This document shows positions 21,786-33,954 of a DNA stretch of 64,000 nt, piece by piece. The DNA is taken from the NCBI GenBank assembly GCA_035578175.1, contig JAQMRL010000006.1, positions 58,259,001 through 58,323,000 of the forward strand, written 5' to 3'. This DNA is from Catonia carolina (taxonomy: Eukaryota > Arthropoda > Insecta > Hemiptera > Achilidae). A program made the translations under genes and the position numbers. Each line of letters begins with the position of its first letter. Position 1 is the first letter of the stretch. The notes beneath the pieces were generated by a model. That model worked only from the letters and a program-made list of their open reading frames with translations. It did not search any database and was not told the origin of the DNA.

Positions 21786-24700
21786 TGGAGAATGTATCAC
21801 TGGTTACTTATTCTCCTGAAACTAAAATCCACCAACGCCCGTTAAAATAAATACCATATTCGTAAATTAAGAAGCCAATATACAGTACCAAATAAAAATT
21901 AAATACCTACAAAAATATTTAACACAAAATTATTACATAATTTAGTATGCATTTTGTTTAACAGGTTATTTACCTAAAATATTAATATAATTTTTCTTTT
22001 AATACTATGCTATGTATAGTAGCTATGTCATAATATTTCTATTGATTTTAAATTTTATCTTTCAAGTGTTTTTTTTGATTTTGTTAGGAAAATTCACAGC
22101 TGTACATAAAAACAATGAATGAGATGATTATGAAATGAAATAAAATTTGCTTTAAGATTTAGAGAAGTTCACCACTCAACAATGGGCTCCAGCTGGTAAG
22201 ATTCTGTGAATGGATTACATAATTGTGTGTCCTATCGGAAATTACTTATTACAAAATGATTTCCCTACTCCATCGTCGTGTAGACGTCTGCGGGGATTTC
22301 CGGGAAGGTATGGTAGGTACAGGTTGCGTACAAGTTCGTTGCAATGATGAGATAATTTTATACAGAATCTTGTGTAAATTTTACGAAATAAGTCGTTTAC
22401 GTAAGGAATTTTGAGCAACGTAAAAGGGAGGATTTGTAATTTGCCATAAGAATTTTGACTGAAATCGTTGAATTTTTGAAATTACGGATGCCTTGCAACA
22501 TTTAAAGTCATGAAATTTACGTAACAATGCTATAAAATTTAAACGCTAGAGTACTGGTAATGTGTTGTTCTCCTCAAAAGTGCTTTAAGTAAAATAAAAT
22601 AAGAAATTATGTACTGGTTGTGCAGAGCTGCTGTTATAAATTGTTATATATAAAATCAAAATAATTGATTGCCTACGTTTCAAAAAGATAAAGCTTAACG
22701 TAAAGAACGGTAAACAATATCTTAAAATATGTTACACTAATTTTATAATTTATAGATTCAATTGTATTTTTAATTCAACTTAAAATTACACTTTAATTAA
22801 CTTATAAATTTACTTAATGTAAGGGAATTATGATTTATTTTATTTTGTTTTAATGTCTACACTTAACGTAATGGGAGTATAAGAAATTGGATATCCAATT
22901 ATGTCCGTATACTCTAATACAGAGAAAGGGGTGAAAAGGGGGGCTTTATAAGTAGAGTTGAGATCTAGAATGTTCTATTTCCAAAGTAAGGAAGATAAGC
23001 GCTATAAGCTAGAGGGGTAAGCAGTAAGAGGGGTACATGAAAATGTATTTCTCCAATGGAGAATCAGCAGGGGGCTTGGGGGGACACGCTCCGCCCCCCA
23101 GGAGCACCAGGGTTTGTGGGCGGGATCTTTATCATCCATTCTACCGCATTCTATCCTTATTTCTCCTTTTCCCTTTTCCAGCTCTCTTATTTACTCAGTT
23201 ATCAAACTCTCCTTCACATTTATTTTCTCACTCGCAAATTTACTTCAACCAATATTGTTCCGTTAAGTAATATATAACTGACTACAGTAGTTTTACCCTT
23301 TTCTTTAATATATCAAAGTTTTACTGCAGTGATCAACTTACATTTTTATGTAACGTATTTCTAAAATAACTAAAAAACCTATTAATTCAAAATAAATAAA
23401 AATAATTAGAGAATAAATAAATAGAAAATAATAAATAGAAGATAAGATTGCAGCATATTTAATATTTAAATAAGTTCTAATTAAAATATGAATAACAAAA
23501 TATACAAAATAAAATTACAGAAGTGAAATTTAGTTTATTATTACAGTAGGCTGAAATTTGTTAAAATTTTAAAATTTATTGTTTTATATTTTATACGTCA
23601 TTCTTATCGTATTATCCAATTTTTCCTATATCTGTTGTCTAATTTTATTAATTTTTTTCATTGTTGAACTCTTCAATTATCTACTGGGATGCCTTCCTTA
23701 AAAAAATTTCCGTTTTTTCACACCAATTGTTTATTAAAAAAAAATTGTTAAACTTTTAGATGGTTACACTGTATTGTACAGTTTCTAAATAAAGAATAAA
23801 AGTTTTAAAAACCTGTTAAATATGCGGCAATTTTATTTTCTATATTAGGCTAATATTATAAAAAATGAACTTTCTGTTTGTTTCTGGGTTATAGGTCGTT
23901 TGAACACTTTGAAGACGATGGAGCAGATATCTATTTACTTAATTGACAGAACAACCTTATTTCAAGTTTAATTTGCTAAATTTTATTTTCGATATTAAAT
24001 AATAATAATTTTTGGTTTTAATTTTTTAACATTATGAGTTTTACAAAGTTATTGTAAAGATACAATTGTACATTTGAACTGAATAAAATTGAGTTGTACG
24101 AAGTTATTATACAGAGAGTGTCAGTGATTTTTTTTTCTCATTAATGTTCTTTTGGTTTATTAGGTACCTATTAGATTCTTTTTCAAAAATAATTTTTTGA
24201 AGTTAACTGTTTTATTATATTGTATACTTTTGTTATTGAACATTTGTTTTTTCATATCCATTCATGTTATGGCCTTATTTATTTATATATGATATGTTTG
24301 ACCTCAATTCATCGCGGTACTTGAACTCCGGGATAAATATTTTGCCAGCCGTAACTCGTTAACGAAGGGTTTCCGGTTCTATGTTTATACGAACATTATT
24401 TTCTCGGTTTTAACTCAGTTTTTCTCGGTTTTGGTTCAGAAGAACCAAACACATGAAGTTTTTTTTATTTTGTAAAAAATTTCTAAATGAGTGAGAATTT
24501 AAAAAAAATAAGTACTAAATTAAATGGGTTCTGATACAGAGATTTAAATGACTAAACAACTTTCTTAACTTTTACACCCTCTGACCACCCATAGGACTTC
24601 ATACGCTTTACGTCGTTCCGCGTTTTAATTAAATTAGAGTTAATCCCGAATGTAACTTGATTTAATCAAACGAAAACAAAACTTAGACAAAATTTTTGTG

Positions 24701-25670
24701 CTATCTCTATTCTGATAAAAGAAACAGCATTTTATTTACAACAATGTTTGGAAAAGTTATAGAATTCAAGCAAATTCTGAGGTCTATCAGTAAGATAATA
24801 AAAAAACAAAATAATTCAAAATAAAATAACTTATTGTCAATAACGAGTATACATTCAATTAAGTTAAAATTTAAGAGTTAAAAGTAGTAATAAATTTAAA
24901 AATCTTCCGCATCATTATACAAAAGTGGAGTTAATGTGGTTACTGCAATTTTTATGAAGCTTTCTTGCTGATTTTCAAACTTAATTTTGTCAAAATTGAA
25001 ATTAGCACCCTTTACTTCTAGGGCACAGAACTATCCTACCGGTAGGCTACCCGAGAGATTGCCACTGAATTTTGAATTCCCCTATATATTTTATACTAAA
25101 CTATACTAAACATAGCCCTAAGTACACTGTACAACTACACTGTAGGTTTACAGAGGATTATACAGAAGATATTTGTATTCTTGATCATTCAAAATGCATA
25201 AAAAAACTTAATTAAAACAATCATTCCAACACAGGAAAAACAATTCAATATTAAAATGAATTACTGAAAAAGTAAATTTATTGATTTTTACAATTTAAAA
25301 CATTTAAATTTTTATTATTAAAATATTACGCTATAAATAAGTATCATTAAGTATAAAGAAGTAAGTAAAAAAAAAAATATTTATCAAAAATTTATTTTTT
25401 ATGAAATATTGAAAAACAAAATTTTCATTTTTTTCCATTTATTTTTTTTCAATATTGACTTTTTCCCCAATATAGTGTTGAAAATTCATTTCACCCTTCA
25501 GAATTTTGTCTACCGTGCCTTCTATCTCTTCTTATCAGATTCCCTAAATTCTGACTCATCCCAAGACGGTGGTTTAGGTCTTCCCTACGTGCATAATTAT
25601 CCATCCTGGAAAAATAGTAATAATACACAGTATTGAATGAATTTAAGTATTGAGAATTTAAGTATTAAGT
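21786..25670. other. Long AT-rich stretch, nothing assigned
   Basis: Nearly 4 kb without a transposon motif or convincing ORF. A GC-rich island at 23,065-23,120 contains a small hairpin (GGGGGG...CCCCCC) inside two short overlapping ORFs (23,037-23,277) that have no recognisable domain. Confidence 0.5.
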
Positions 25671-25675
25671 ATTGA

Positions 25676-26037
25676 TTGAATTTAAGAATGAAATTCTTTG
25701 GTCATCTTAGTAGGCTATCACAAGATCGATTGACTAAGAAGATTGTAGATTATGTAACCGCACTTAAAACCTCAACACCATGGCTTCAGGATATTCGTAA
25801 GAATCTCAAACGTGCTAACATAAGTTCAACCGATATCGTAGAAAGAGACACGTTTCGAGACAAAGTAAATAAGTGGGAAGTTTCACCTGAGCAACCACAG
25901 CAAAAACAAGTCAGGCCAAATGGTCAAAGAACGTAAACAAGCTTTCTCAAAAAGAAAGAAAGCCTATTGGAAGAACAGGAAGAACCCAAAGAAAACTTAA
26001 TTGACGCTTAACGTCTTCCATTATTGGGAGAATCCGC

Positions 26038-26070
<33 letters not shown>
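25676..26070 (+). pseudogene. Non-LTR retrotransposon 3' end with (TAA)n tail
   Basis: The 86-codon frame starts MKFFGHLSRLSQDRLTKKI, continues TPWLQDIRKNLKRANIS, and after a frameshift near 25,925 ends with SKRKKAYWKNRKNP and a stop. This is the C-terminal tail, after the RT, of a common insect LINE family; the short basic Tyr-Trp-containing end is typical. The roughly 60-bp 3' UTR runs into (TAA)n at about 26,038-26,070, the expected tail of LINEs that prime on short tandem repeats. The RT itself is truncated away. Confidence 0.85.
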
Positions 26071-26073
<3 letters not shown>

Positions 26074-26550
26074 TATACAGTATAAATTTTTGAGACAGAA
26101 ATCTGCTTACAGATATATTTAAATTTGTATTTAAGTTTCCATAATGAGTAGTTCTACTGCGGTAATCGCAGTGAAGTATTGTACATTTCATTATGTAACA
26201 TACATAGCCCTACATGACCAATGTAAACCTCAGTTTACCTGGAATTCACAAACTGAAAACAGAACGAATATTCAATAAAATTTCATAAAAATAGGTTAAA
26301 TTAATCTATAAAAAATTAGCTATTGGAATACAATTTTCTTAGTAGGCAGGCCTACTTAAATTTAAGAAATAATAATTTTATACTTACTTTTACAAAGCAG
26401 TGTCGGTCATGTTTTCACCACGCCGTGTAATAGGTAGTTGAAGAAGCACTATACAAAAAAAAAAACAGGTTATAAACAATAACTTGTGCAGCTGAGATCT
26501 GTTGGTATTGTTATGAACTAAAAAGTGTAAACTACAGTATACATTGGTCA
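26071..26550. other. Intergenic DNA, nothing recognised
   Basis: AT-rich flank between two LINE fragments. Confidence 0.5.
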
Positions 26551-26551
26551 G

Positions 26552-27690
26552 TTGTGGATAAAAAAAGTTCCAGTCAAATCAAAGCTACTAGTGATAGAAG
26601 GTCGTCATCTTATTCCGGATCATCAGTTTGGGTTTCGGCAGCAGCATAGTACCATAGAGCAAGTGCATCGATTGACAAGCGTCATCCGTGAATGTTTAGA
26701 GGAAAAGAAGTACTGTTCGGCTGTGCTGTTAGACGTTGTTCAAGCATTTGACAGAGTCTGGCATCCTGGTCTACTCCATAAATTAAAAGCTGTGTTTCCG
26801 GAGAACCTGTACAGTGTTCTTGTATCGTATCTTAACAAACGATTATTTCAAGTCCGGGTTGGAAATTACTTAACGGGTTTGAAAGAGATCAAGGCTGGTG
26901 TTCCACAAGGAAGCGTTCTGGGACCAATTTTATACGTTGTGTTCACAGCTGATTTGCCTGTTCTTGAACATGTAATCATTGCCACCTTTGCTGACGATAC
27001 GGCAATAATTTCATGTGATGCAGACCCAACTATACACGCAGAGTACAGATGTATCTAAGTGAGCTGGAAATCTGGCTGACAAAGTGGAAGATCAAGGTGA
27101 ACGAGGACAAATCTACGCATGTAACGTTTACTACCAGAAGGGCAACTTGTCCTCCTGTGCAACTGAATGGCAAGAATATTCCGCAGGCCAGGGATGTAAA
27201 ATATTTAGGAATGTACTTAGATAGAGGTCTGACTTGGCGCAAACACATTCAGATGAAAAGGAAACAGCTGGATTTAACATTTAGGAAGATGTATTGGCTC
27301 ATTGGTAGGCGTTCCCAGCTTTCAATTGAGAACAAACTACTTTTGTACAAATCCATGCTGAAGCCGGTTTGGACCTACGGAATTCAGTTATGGGGGACAG
27401 CATCAACTTCAAACATCGAGATTCTGCAACGGTTTCAATCAAAAGTTCTGCGGACCATACTGAATGCACCGTGGTATATTACCAATGCCGATATACATCG
27501 CGATATGGATGTGCAGACGGTACGAGAAGAAATACGAAGTTTCAGTTGTAAATACATCGAACGTCTAAACAACCACGTAAATCACTTAGCACTGAATCTC
27601 TTAGACAACAGTAATGATGTCAATAGGCTAAAGCGTGCTACAGTACTGGATCTCCCAGGGCGATTCTAATAGTGTGATTTTAAAGTTGTA
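26552..27690 (+). pseudogene. Jockey-clade reverse transcriptase (5'-truncated, one frameshift)
   Basis: This is the best preserved RT in the window. Frame 1 (26,552-27,058) carries the fingers and palm: HLIPDHQFGFRQQHSTIEQV, VLLDVVQAFDRVWHPGL (first catalytic Asp region), AGVPQGSVLGPILY, and the catalytic box FADDTAII (FADD at 26,987-26,998). A frameshift near 27,045 moves the rest to a 206-codon frame (27,049-27,669) with WLTKWKIKVNEDKS, VKYLGMYLDRGLTW, LKPVWTYGIQLWGTAS and LRTILNAPWYITN. ORF1, the endonuclease and the RT N-terminus are missing. The family copies itself through an RNA intermediate by target-primed reverse transcription; this copy is dead because of truncation and frameshift. 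Its 3' UTR is followed by a SINE. Confidence 0.95.
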
Positions 27691-27829
27691 AATATTATAA
27701 TGTTGGTATTCTGTAGATGACTGTCGTGTTTGAGTGTGTATGTTGTAAATAGCTGAATGAACGTTTTAAATTATCTCCAAAAAAGTTAGGTGTACATATA
27801 TTTCGGAATCATGTGCTTATTATTTATTA

Positions 27830-28148
27830 ACCCACCGGGTTGGTCTAGAGGTAAAGTCGTCGCCAAAATCAGCTGTTTAACAGCTGATTTTGGGAGACGA
27901 AGGTTCCTGGTTCAAATCCTAGTAAAGGTAGTTACTTTTATACGGATTTGAATACTAGACAGTGATTGCCGGTGTACTTTGATGGTTGGGGTTCAATTAA
28001 CCATACTCACTCAGGAGTGGTCGACCTGGGTCTGCACAAGACTACACCTCATTTACACGTCATACACATCATCCTCATCTCATTGGGTCATGGGATTGCT
28101 TATTGTTCTTAATTGAACAGATTGCAACGTACACATATTTAGGAATTT
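27830..28148 (+). mobile_element. SINE family C, full length with 13-bp TSD
   Basis: The head starts AACCCACCGGGTTGGTCTAG, with an A box (TTGGTCTAGAGG) and B box (GGTTCAAATCC). Between them is a perfect 27-nt palindrome centred at 27,878. The body has ACGGATTTGAATACTAGACA, ACAAGACTACACCTCATTTA and CATTGGGTCATGG, and it ends TTGCAACGTACACATATTTA. Exact TSDs TTATTATTTATTA flank it at 27,817-27,829 and 28,149-28,161. It sits just behind the Jockey 3' UTR. Confidence 0.93.
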
Positions 28149-28161
28149 TTATTATTTATTA

Positions 28162-30755
28162 CTTCTTATTTGTTTTTTCGTTTTAAAGGAGGTTTTTGTT
28201 ATTTTTTATTTGTTTTTCTATTTTTCTTGTTTTTTTTTATTTATTTATTTTAAAAATCACTATATAATTTTGATTGTTAGTATTAATTAAGAACAGTATA
28301 ATATGTTTTCATGTTATAATTTGTTAATTACACCAGTGGGTTGTAATTTTTTCATGAGTTGTATCTATTTGATAAGTTGCATTTATTGTTATTTATAACA
28401 GATTATGCATTTAAAAAAGTTATATGAAAAAAAAAATCAAAGCCAGCTGAATACAGTAATGTAAACTCCAGCTGAATTATGATGTAAACAGTTTACATTG
28501 GGAATGAAAGGGGTAATATGTGTATTTCTTACACTACAAACATATCTGCCCAATGTACACCTGAATTTACATAATTCTTTTTTGCACTGAGTAAATTTTT
28601 TTGTTTTTTGTGTTATATATTATTTGGGATGTATTTAAATAGAAAATAACAGTAATTTTTTTGCTGATGTAACATAATTCGGGAATGAAAGGGTCAAAAA
28701 CATTTTTGATATTTTAAACAAAAAATATATTTTCTTAATACCATGTAAACTAAATTTTTTTAGATCCACGTATCTAACAGTAATAGTGGGTTAGAACGTA
28801 TAACATTATCCGGGCCGGGAATCAATATCACACCGTTCCGTTTTGCAGTCAAGTCTAGCACTCTATAACTTTACCAAGAACTTGATAAAAAACCAATCGA
28901 ATTCGTGTGCTTTTAGTTCAATTTTTTTAACTGACTAATCAAAAACTATATTGTCACATTTTAAATTTTAATTTAACTGTTGCGAATGAACTAGTGAATT
29001 ATGATGGTGTGTGAAACAATGAATGAAGTGACATGAGTGACATGTACGAAGACATTCATCTACAAGTGTCCGACATATTATTTATTTATTGTTTGTTAAT
29101 TAATTAATTTCTTTATTAGTGCCATATTCGAGTGTTCAGAAATCTGCTAAAAATTAAAATTGTATCCGTATCGCGTACGATTAATCCAAGAGCTTCAGCC
29201 TCCAGATTTAAACAAGCGATTGTTGTAGGGTAAAACATTCTGTTCGAAATACAACCGTAAACGGCACAAAATTTTAAACAGGTCAAGGAGAATCAAGTCA
29301 CACTGGCGTATCTATACCGGTTGAGTAGGGCTTCCAAAACAAAATTTTTCTTTCTTAGAAAAAGTGATCAGACATTAACAATTGGGTAACAGGACTAAAA
29401 AATCACTCTGTAGTATTGCTGTATTTGTGAATTTACGTAGGTGCATAAATTATCCAATCACAACTCACAAGAAGGAAAGTGACGTAAGGGGTGAGGGGAA
29501 ACGTATCACTTCTGAAATGAGTGAAGATAAATCCGAGGCACGGTAAATGCAAGACCGGTAAATCGAGAACCTAATATATATGTCAGTTAATTACGTAAAT
29601 TTGCATTGAGATTTTCACGACGTACAGTACTCACTTTATTTTCACTGTTTAACAAAAAAAATTATTAACACGCCTTGTTATTTTTCTTTCCTGTTTCTTT
29701 TTTATTTTACTTTTGAATACACCAAAGAAATTCTTCTTAAACTGATTGTTCCCTTAGAAGTTTAATATTTTTTTATCTTTTCTTATTCAGTAGAAATTAG
29801 CATAGGCCCCTTTTTCTTAATGTAAATAGTTGAAAACGATGGAAAAAAGGAAGAAATAAAAAGTATACTGTTCGAAAAAGGGACTGACTGACTTCTTTTC
29901 TTTACTTTTGTTAACTTTAAGCCGATATACATTCATTACGAATGCATGCTCTTTTTACATTTAGCTTATTCAAAGTCGTTGTACTTATCTACTCTCTGGC
30001 TTCCTTTAGTATTTTAGCTTTTGTAAATATATCGACTTTGTATACATCAGTATAAATCATATGCATCACTTAATCTGAGAAGCTTTTGTAATTTTATTGA
30101 TCTCTCTTTATTTTTTCTTTAATTAAAGACAAAACATTTGTAAAGGTAAAAATACTTCGTGATCGGTTTCTGAAGTAAGGTAATATTTTATAATGACCGC
30201 ACTGAAACTACTATTTGTCTGTCGAAAGAGGTGAGTTGGCAGAGAGGCACAAAACTGGGTGTATACTAACATTTCAAATGTTTTTTGTTTTAATTCATAA
30301 AATTTATTGTAAATGCACTTTTCACCACCATCAACTTTGACCGATGGGGAAATACCTTAGTAAGAACTAAAAAAATAATAATAATAATAATAAAAAAATT
30401 ATTGGGCGCCAGCTCTGACAGCAGAGCATGAGAAAATAAATAAAAAATCTATATTTCCTCTCGTTAAACTAAATATTTAATGAATGTACTAATAACTAAA
30501 TTAACTAACTATTAAACAAAACAATCCTTAAATTACCCTAACCTATTTTAAAATATAGCCAACCTATTTGCCGCGACGTTAATATAAAAACAAGAAATTA
30601 AAAACCCTTAATAAAATATACGAATGAATTTAACTCGAATTAAATGTTTACCCTTTCTTCTTCTTCTCTTCGTTCTCCTGGTCACTCCTCGTTCTCCAAC
30701 ATTCCTCCTTGTATCTTCTTCAAATTCTGTTCCTTTTTAACAACTCCTCTGTTTC
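28162..30755. other. AT-rich DNA, nothing assigned
   Basis: No ORF or transposon signature was recognised; an (ATA)n run occurs near 30,376-30,392. Confidence 0.5.
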
Positions 30756-30764
30756 ACACTTAAG

Positions 30765-30875
30765 CCCCAAGGGAACTGATTGTGAATTTCCTGGATTCGA
30801 ACCAGGAAGCCTCTGGTTGACAAGCCTCACTCTCCCACCAACCGTTCAACCAACCTGGAGGCCAATGGGAAGGAG
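30765..30875 (-). mobile_element. tRNA-like SINE head or tRNA relic
   Basis: On the minus strand a T-arm-like hairpin TTCCTGGTTCGAATCCAGGAA (given here as stem TTCCTGG and CCAGGAA with loop TTCGAAT) contains a canonical B box. About 45 bases upstream, TGGTTGAACGGTTGG resembles an A box. The acceptor stem is not evident. No sister copy is seen in the window. Confidence 0.5.
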
Positions 30876-30997
30876 AACTACCCCAATAATTGGCTGAAAG
30901 TTGGTAGGTGGAAGAAAGGCCACAAAACACAGAGGTTGACTGTTAGCTATATTTACAACGTTTTTGTCTAACTACTATGTAATGGCTTGTACTGAGT

Positions 30998-31041
30998 AAT
31001 GGAAGTTATAGTAATTGGAATTAATTACCATAACTTCCATT
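30998..31041. repeat. Short near-perfect hairpin
   Basis: AATGGAAGTTATAGTAATT (30,998-31,016) is the reverse complement of AATTACCATAACTTCCATT (31,023-31,041) at 18 of 19 positions, with a 6-base loop. Confidence 0.85.
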
Positions 31042-31699
31042 GTTTGTACAATATTGTACTTTTACAACTTATATGTAACTAAATAAATGGATATGTATAT
31101 TTTTTCCGGGGAAATTTTCAGGTACACGGAACCGTTAAAAATTTATTTCAAGGTTTTCTGAGAATTCTATATTTCTGAAATATTTTTTCGTTTACACCGT
31201 CGTTTTTCTTCCACCCAACATAATGTAGGGGAATTTTGTAAGCAAGTTTGCTATATCTCAAAAAGGCTAGCGTAATGAATAAAAAAGAATTTTAATTCAC
31301 GCATTTAAACAAGACGGGAAATTTTCTTTCAAAAAAATTTAAATTTTTTCTCAAAAAGTTCCCTTGATTGAACGAATCTCGTAAACCCTCCTTAGACCCA
31401 GAAACTATATAAATATGACTCCATTATGTCGAGCTAGAGGAGTACTAAGTTTAAATAAAACTCTTATAGAACAATCAAATTTTTACTATCGCGTTGCCAT
31501 AGTAACGTTAGATCATATCATAATTCCAATCATTTATGAAAATTACTTTATAGAAAAATGAAACAAAATTTGTGTAGCTTATAAAAATGAATATCTGATG
31601 AATGACGGGATCAAAAAGTTTATTTGGGCATCAAATGTCAGAGAGAAGTTACAGACGGAGAAGAAGGATTTCCGATAGACCCGCTAATGCTTATTTGGT

Positions 31700-32445
31700 A
31701 TTTAACGTATGGAAAATTCCAAGCATCTCAACAGCATGCGTTTATGGAATATCCGTATGTGGATTGGTAATTCTTATAATATTAAAAGTTCTTTTATTGA
31801 TTACTTGTGTAGTAGTATTAAAACAAAATCTGTCCTGTGCAAGTTTTTCTTAGTATCAGGAATTGGACTATATTCTACATTACATCATAAGATGTGTTTG
31901 AAAGTTCGTAGTAAAATTTCATCTAGGGTATTTGCACTAAAACAAATTACCAGATAAAATGATAAAAAATTACTTGCAGCTTATCATGGCCTCATTCTGT
32001 CTCATATCCTTTTTGGTATCTTAGTATGGGGGTAATTCTAGCATGGGTAATATGAATCGGGTTTTTAAAATTCAAAAGAAAGCTATTAGGTGTATGGTGG
32101 GAGCTAACCAGCAAACCTCATGCAGGCCACTATTTAAGGAGCTTAAATTGCTTACAGTTCCCTCTCTCTACATTTTTGAGGTGATTATGTATGTTAGGCA
32201 AAATAATTTTATGCAGAATTTCAATGTTCACAATCATAAAACGAGAAACAGAAATGATTATTATGTGGCTAATCACTCCACAAAATTATATACTCAACAA
32301 AAACCTACTTATGCAGGGAGAAAATTCATGTATAAATTACCTCAATTTTTAAAATGTGATAATTTGCATTCCTATTAAAAAATCTGAAAAATTACTTGAT
32401 CGGTGAAACCTTTTATAGCGTACAAGAATTTCTTTCTTGATAGTA
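31700..32445 (+). pseudogene. Non-LTR retrotransposon ORF2 C-terminal region
   Basis: Read across two frames, the sequence shows the LINE order LLAAYHGLILSHILFGILVW, VFKIQKKAIRCMVGA, SCRPLFKELKLLTVPSLYIF, VHNHKTRNRNDYYV, RKFMYKLPQFLK, and after another break LIGETFYSVQEFLS then a stop. Each piece matches the post-RT portion of insect LINEs that carry the Y-GL-H-L-YGI-LWG and SCRP-FRELGLLTLPCLYI motifs. The palm is decayed upstream (from about 31,700). At least two frameshifts are present (near 32,036 and near 32,380). It is a different LINE family from the Jockey copies. Confidence 0.85.
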
Positions 32446-33541
32446 GTGATACATTGTGTGATTCTTATATGTATTTCAGGTGTTATAACTGACATGTCCT
32501 ATACTCCTCCTGGAGTCTCCTGGACGCAAAAAAGGAGAGTCTCAATGTCTAGTGTTACTACGGCTCTACTTTACCATGCGTGCGTATTTATTTATTTTTT
32601 ATTTTACACCCGCATAGGAGCACTTAATAAAATTCATATAGTACTTTCGTCTTCTTCTTTTTCTTCTTTTCACGGGTTAGGCATTTCTACCTGTTCCGGC
32701 ACCCATCTTTTCTTTGTCCTTCCAATATCTCTGCTTTATATTGGTTTGTATTTCGTTGCTAAACCAGGTAAGTGGCTTTATAGCATTTTACTTACGACAA
32801 GGGTCATCCGGAAAGTAGTACCCGTTTGGGAATAAAAATAAAAACTAGTAAATATTAAAGTTTTATTGAAAAGAATATACATTTTTCCTCGTCATTAAAA
32901 AAACACAGTGCAAATTTAAGCATTTATCGTAACGTATGACGAATTTTTGTTCATATTCAGCTTCATATTCTTTCACCGCTAGTTTATTGAGGGGACACTG
33001 TACGTTGTATCCCGCCAATGTTAAAATTTCTATTTTTAGGGACATTTTTCATAGGATTGGTAAAAGAAAGGGAAATTAAACTTTACACACCATAGGTGTC
33101 GGGTTTCTGCTCGAGCTACTGACATTTTTTCAATTTAATTTTCGGACCATACCATTTTTTTAAATATTACGAATAACATACAATTTTTACAAATTGTTTT
33201 CTACGTCTTTTGCGTATTACTAATTTTTGGAGCATCTGTGGAAGTCGTAAAAATGTCGATATATGTGGACATACAAGATAATTAACTGGTAAAAATTTCA
33301 GCCTGGTAGGTTTATTGGTTTCTGAGAAAAATGTACCTAGTGTTAAAAATCTAAATTTACGGGAAAACGCAAGAAACAAGAAGGCACAAATCAAAAATAA
33401 AATGTACACAAACAAGTAAATTTCCCATCAACAGTTGTTTAGAAAGCTGAACCAACAGCTGAGAATACAAAAAACAGTGAAGCAGATATTAAAAACTAAA
33501 ATTCTCTTTGCAATGAAACGAGCAGTGTAAAATTGTGAAAA

Positions 33542-33729
33542 GCCGGCCGCATTGGCGTAGTTGGTAACGTGCTCGCCTCTCATCATGCGGTCCTGGGTTC
33601 GAATCCCACTCAGGCATGGCATATTTTCATACGTTACAAAAAATCATTTTATCCTCATTCTGCACAGTTACACCCCAACATCGTCGCTAATGACCTTGCA
33701 GTTGATGCGACGTTAAATTAAAAAAAAAG
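33542..33729 (+). mobile_element. tRNA-derived SINE, family A head with tail type 2
   Basis: The head GCCGGCCGCATTGGCGTAG contains an A box, and GGTTCGAATCC is the B box. The body matches family A up to CATACGTTACAAAA, then switches to the tail CGTCGCTAATGACCTTGCAG...GATGCGACGTTAAAT. TSDs TTGTGAAAA at 33,533-33,541 and 33,730-33,738 prove retroposition into the mariner relic. Confidence 0.92.
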
Positions 33730-33954
33730 TTGTGAAAAATATTTGTTCTTGGTAACATGATAATATTCTGTTTAAACTTGATAAAAACTTAATTTTTTCA
33801 TAAAAAAATATTTTTTTGACGTACCGTAATTTAATGTTTTTTCTGGTAGATCTAGGCCTGAACTATTGAAAAACATAAAAAACCAGAAATAGAAATTTTG
33901 AGTTAAAACCATCGTGCCATCTCCACTTAAGATAGTCACACCTTCTTACAGTTC

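Noticed and set aside
30765..30875. Functional tRNA gene
   Set aside because: Only the T arm is convincing; no closed cloverleaf could be drawn.
32437..32835. 132-codon + strand ORF
   Set aside because: Overlaps a LINE 3' UTR and ends in a mariner TIR; composition is not coding-like.
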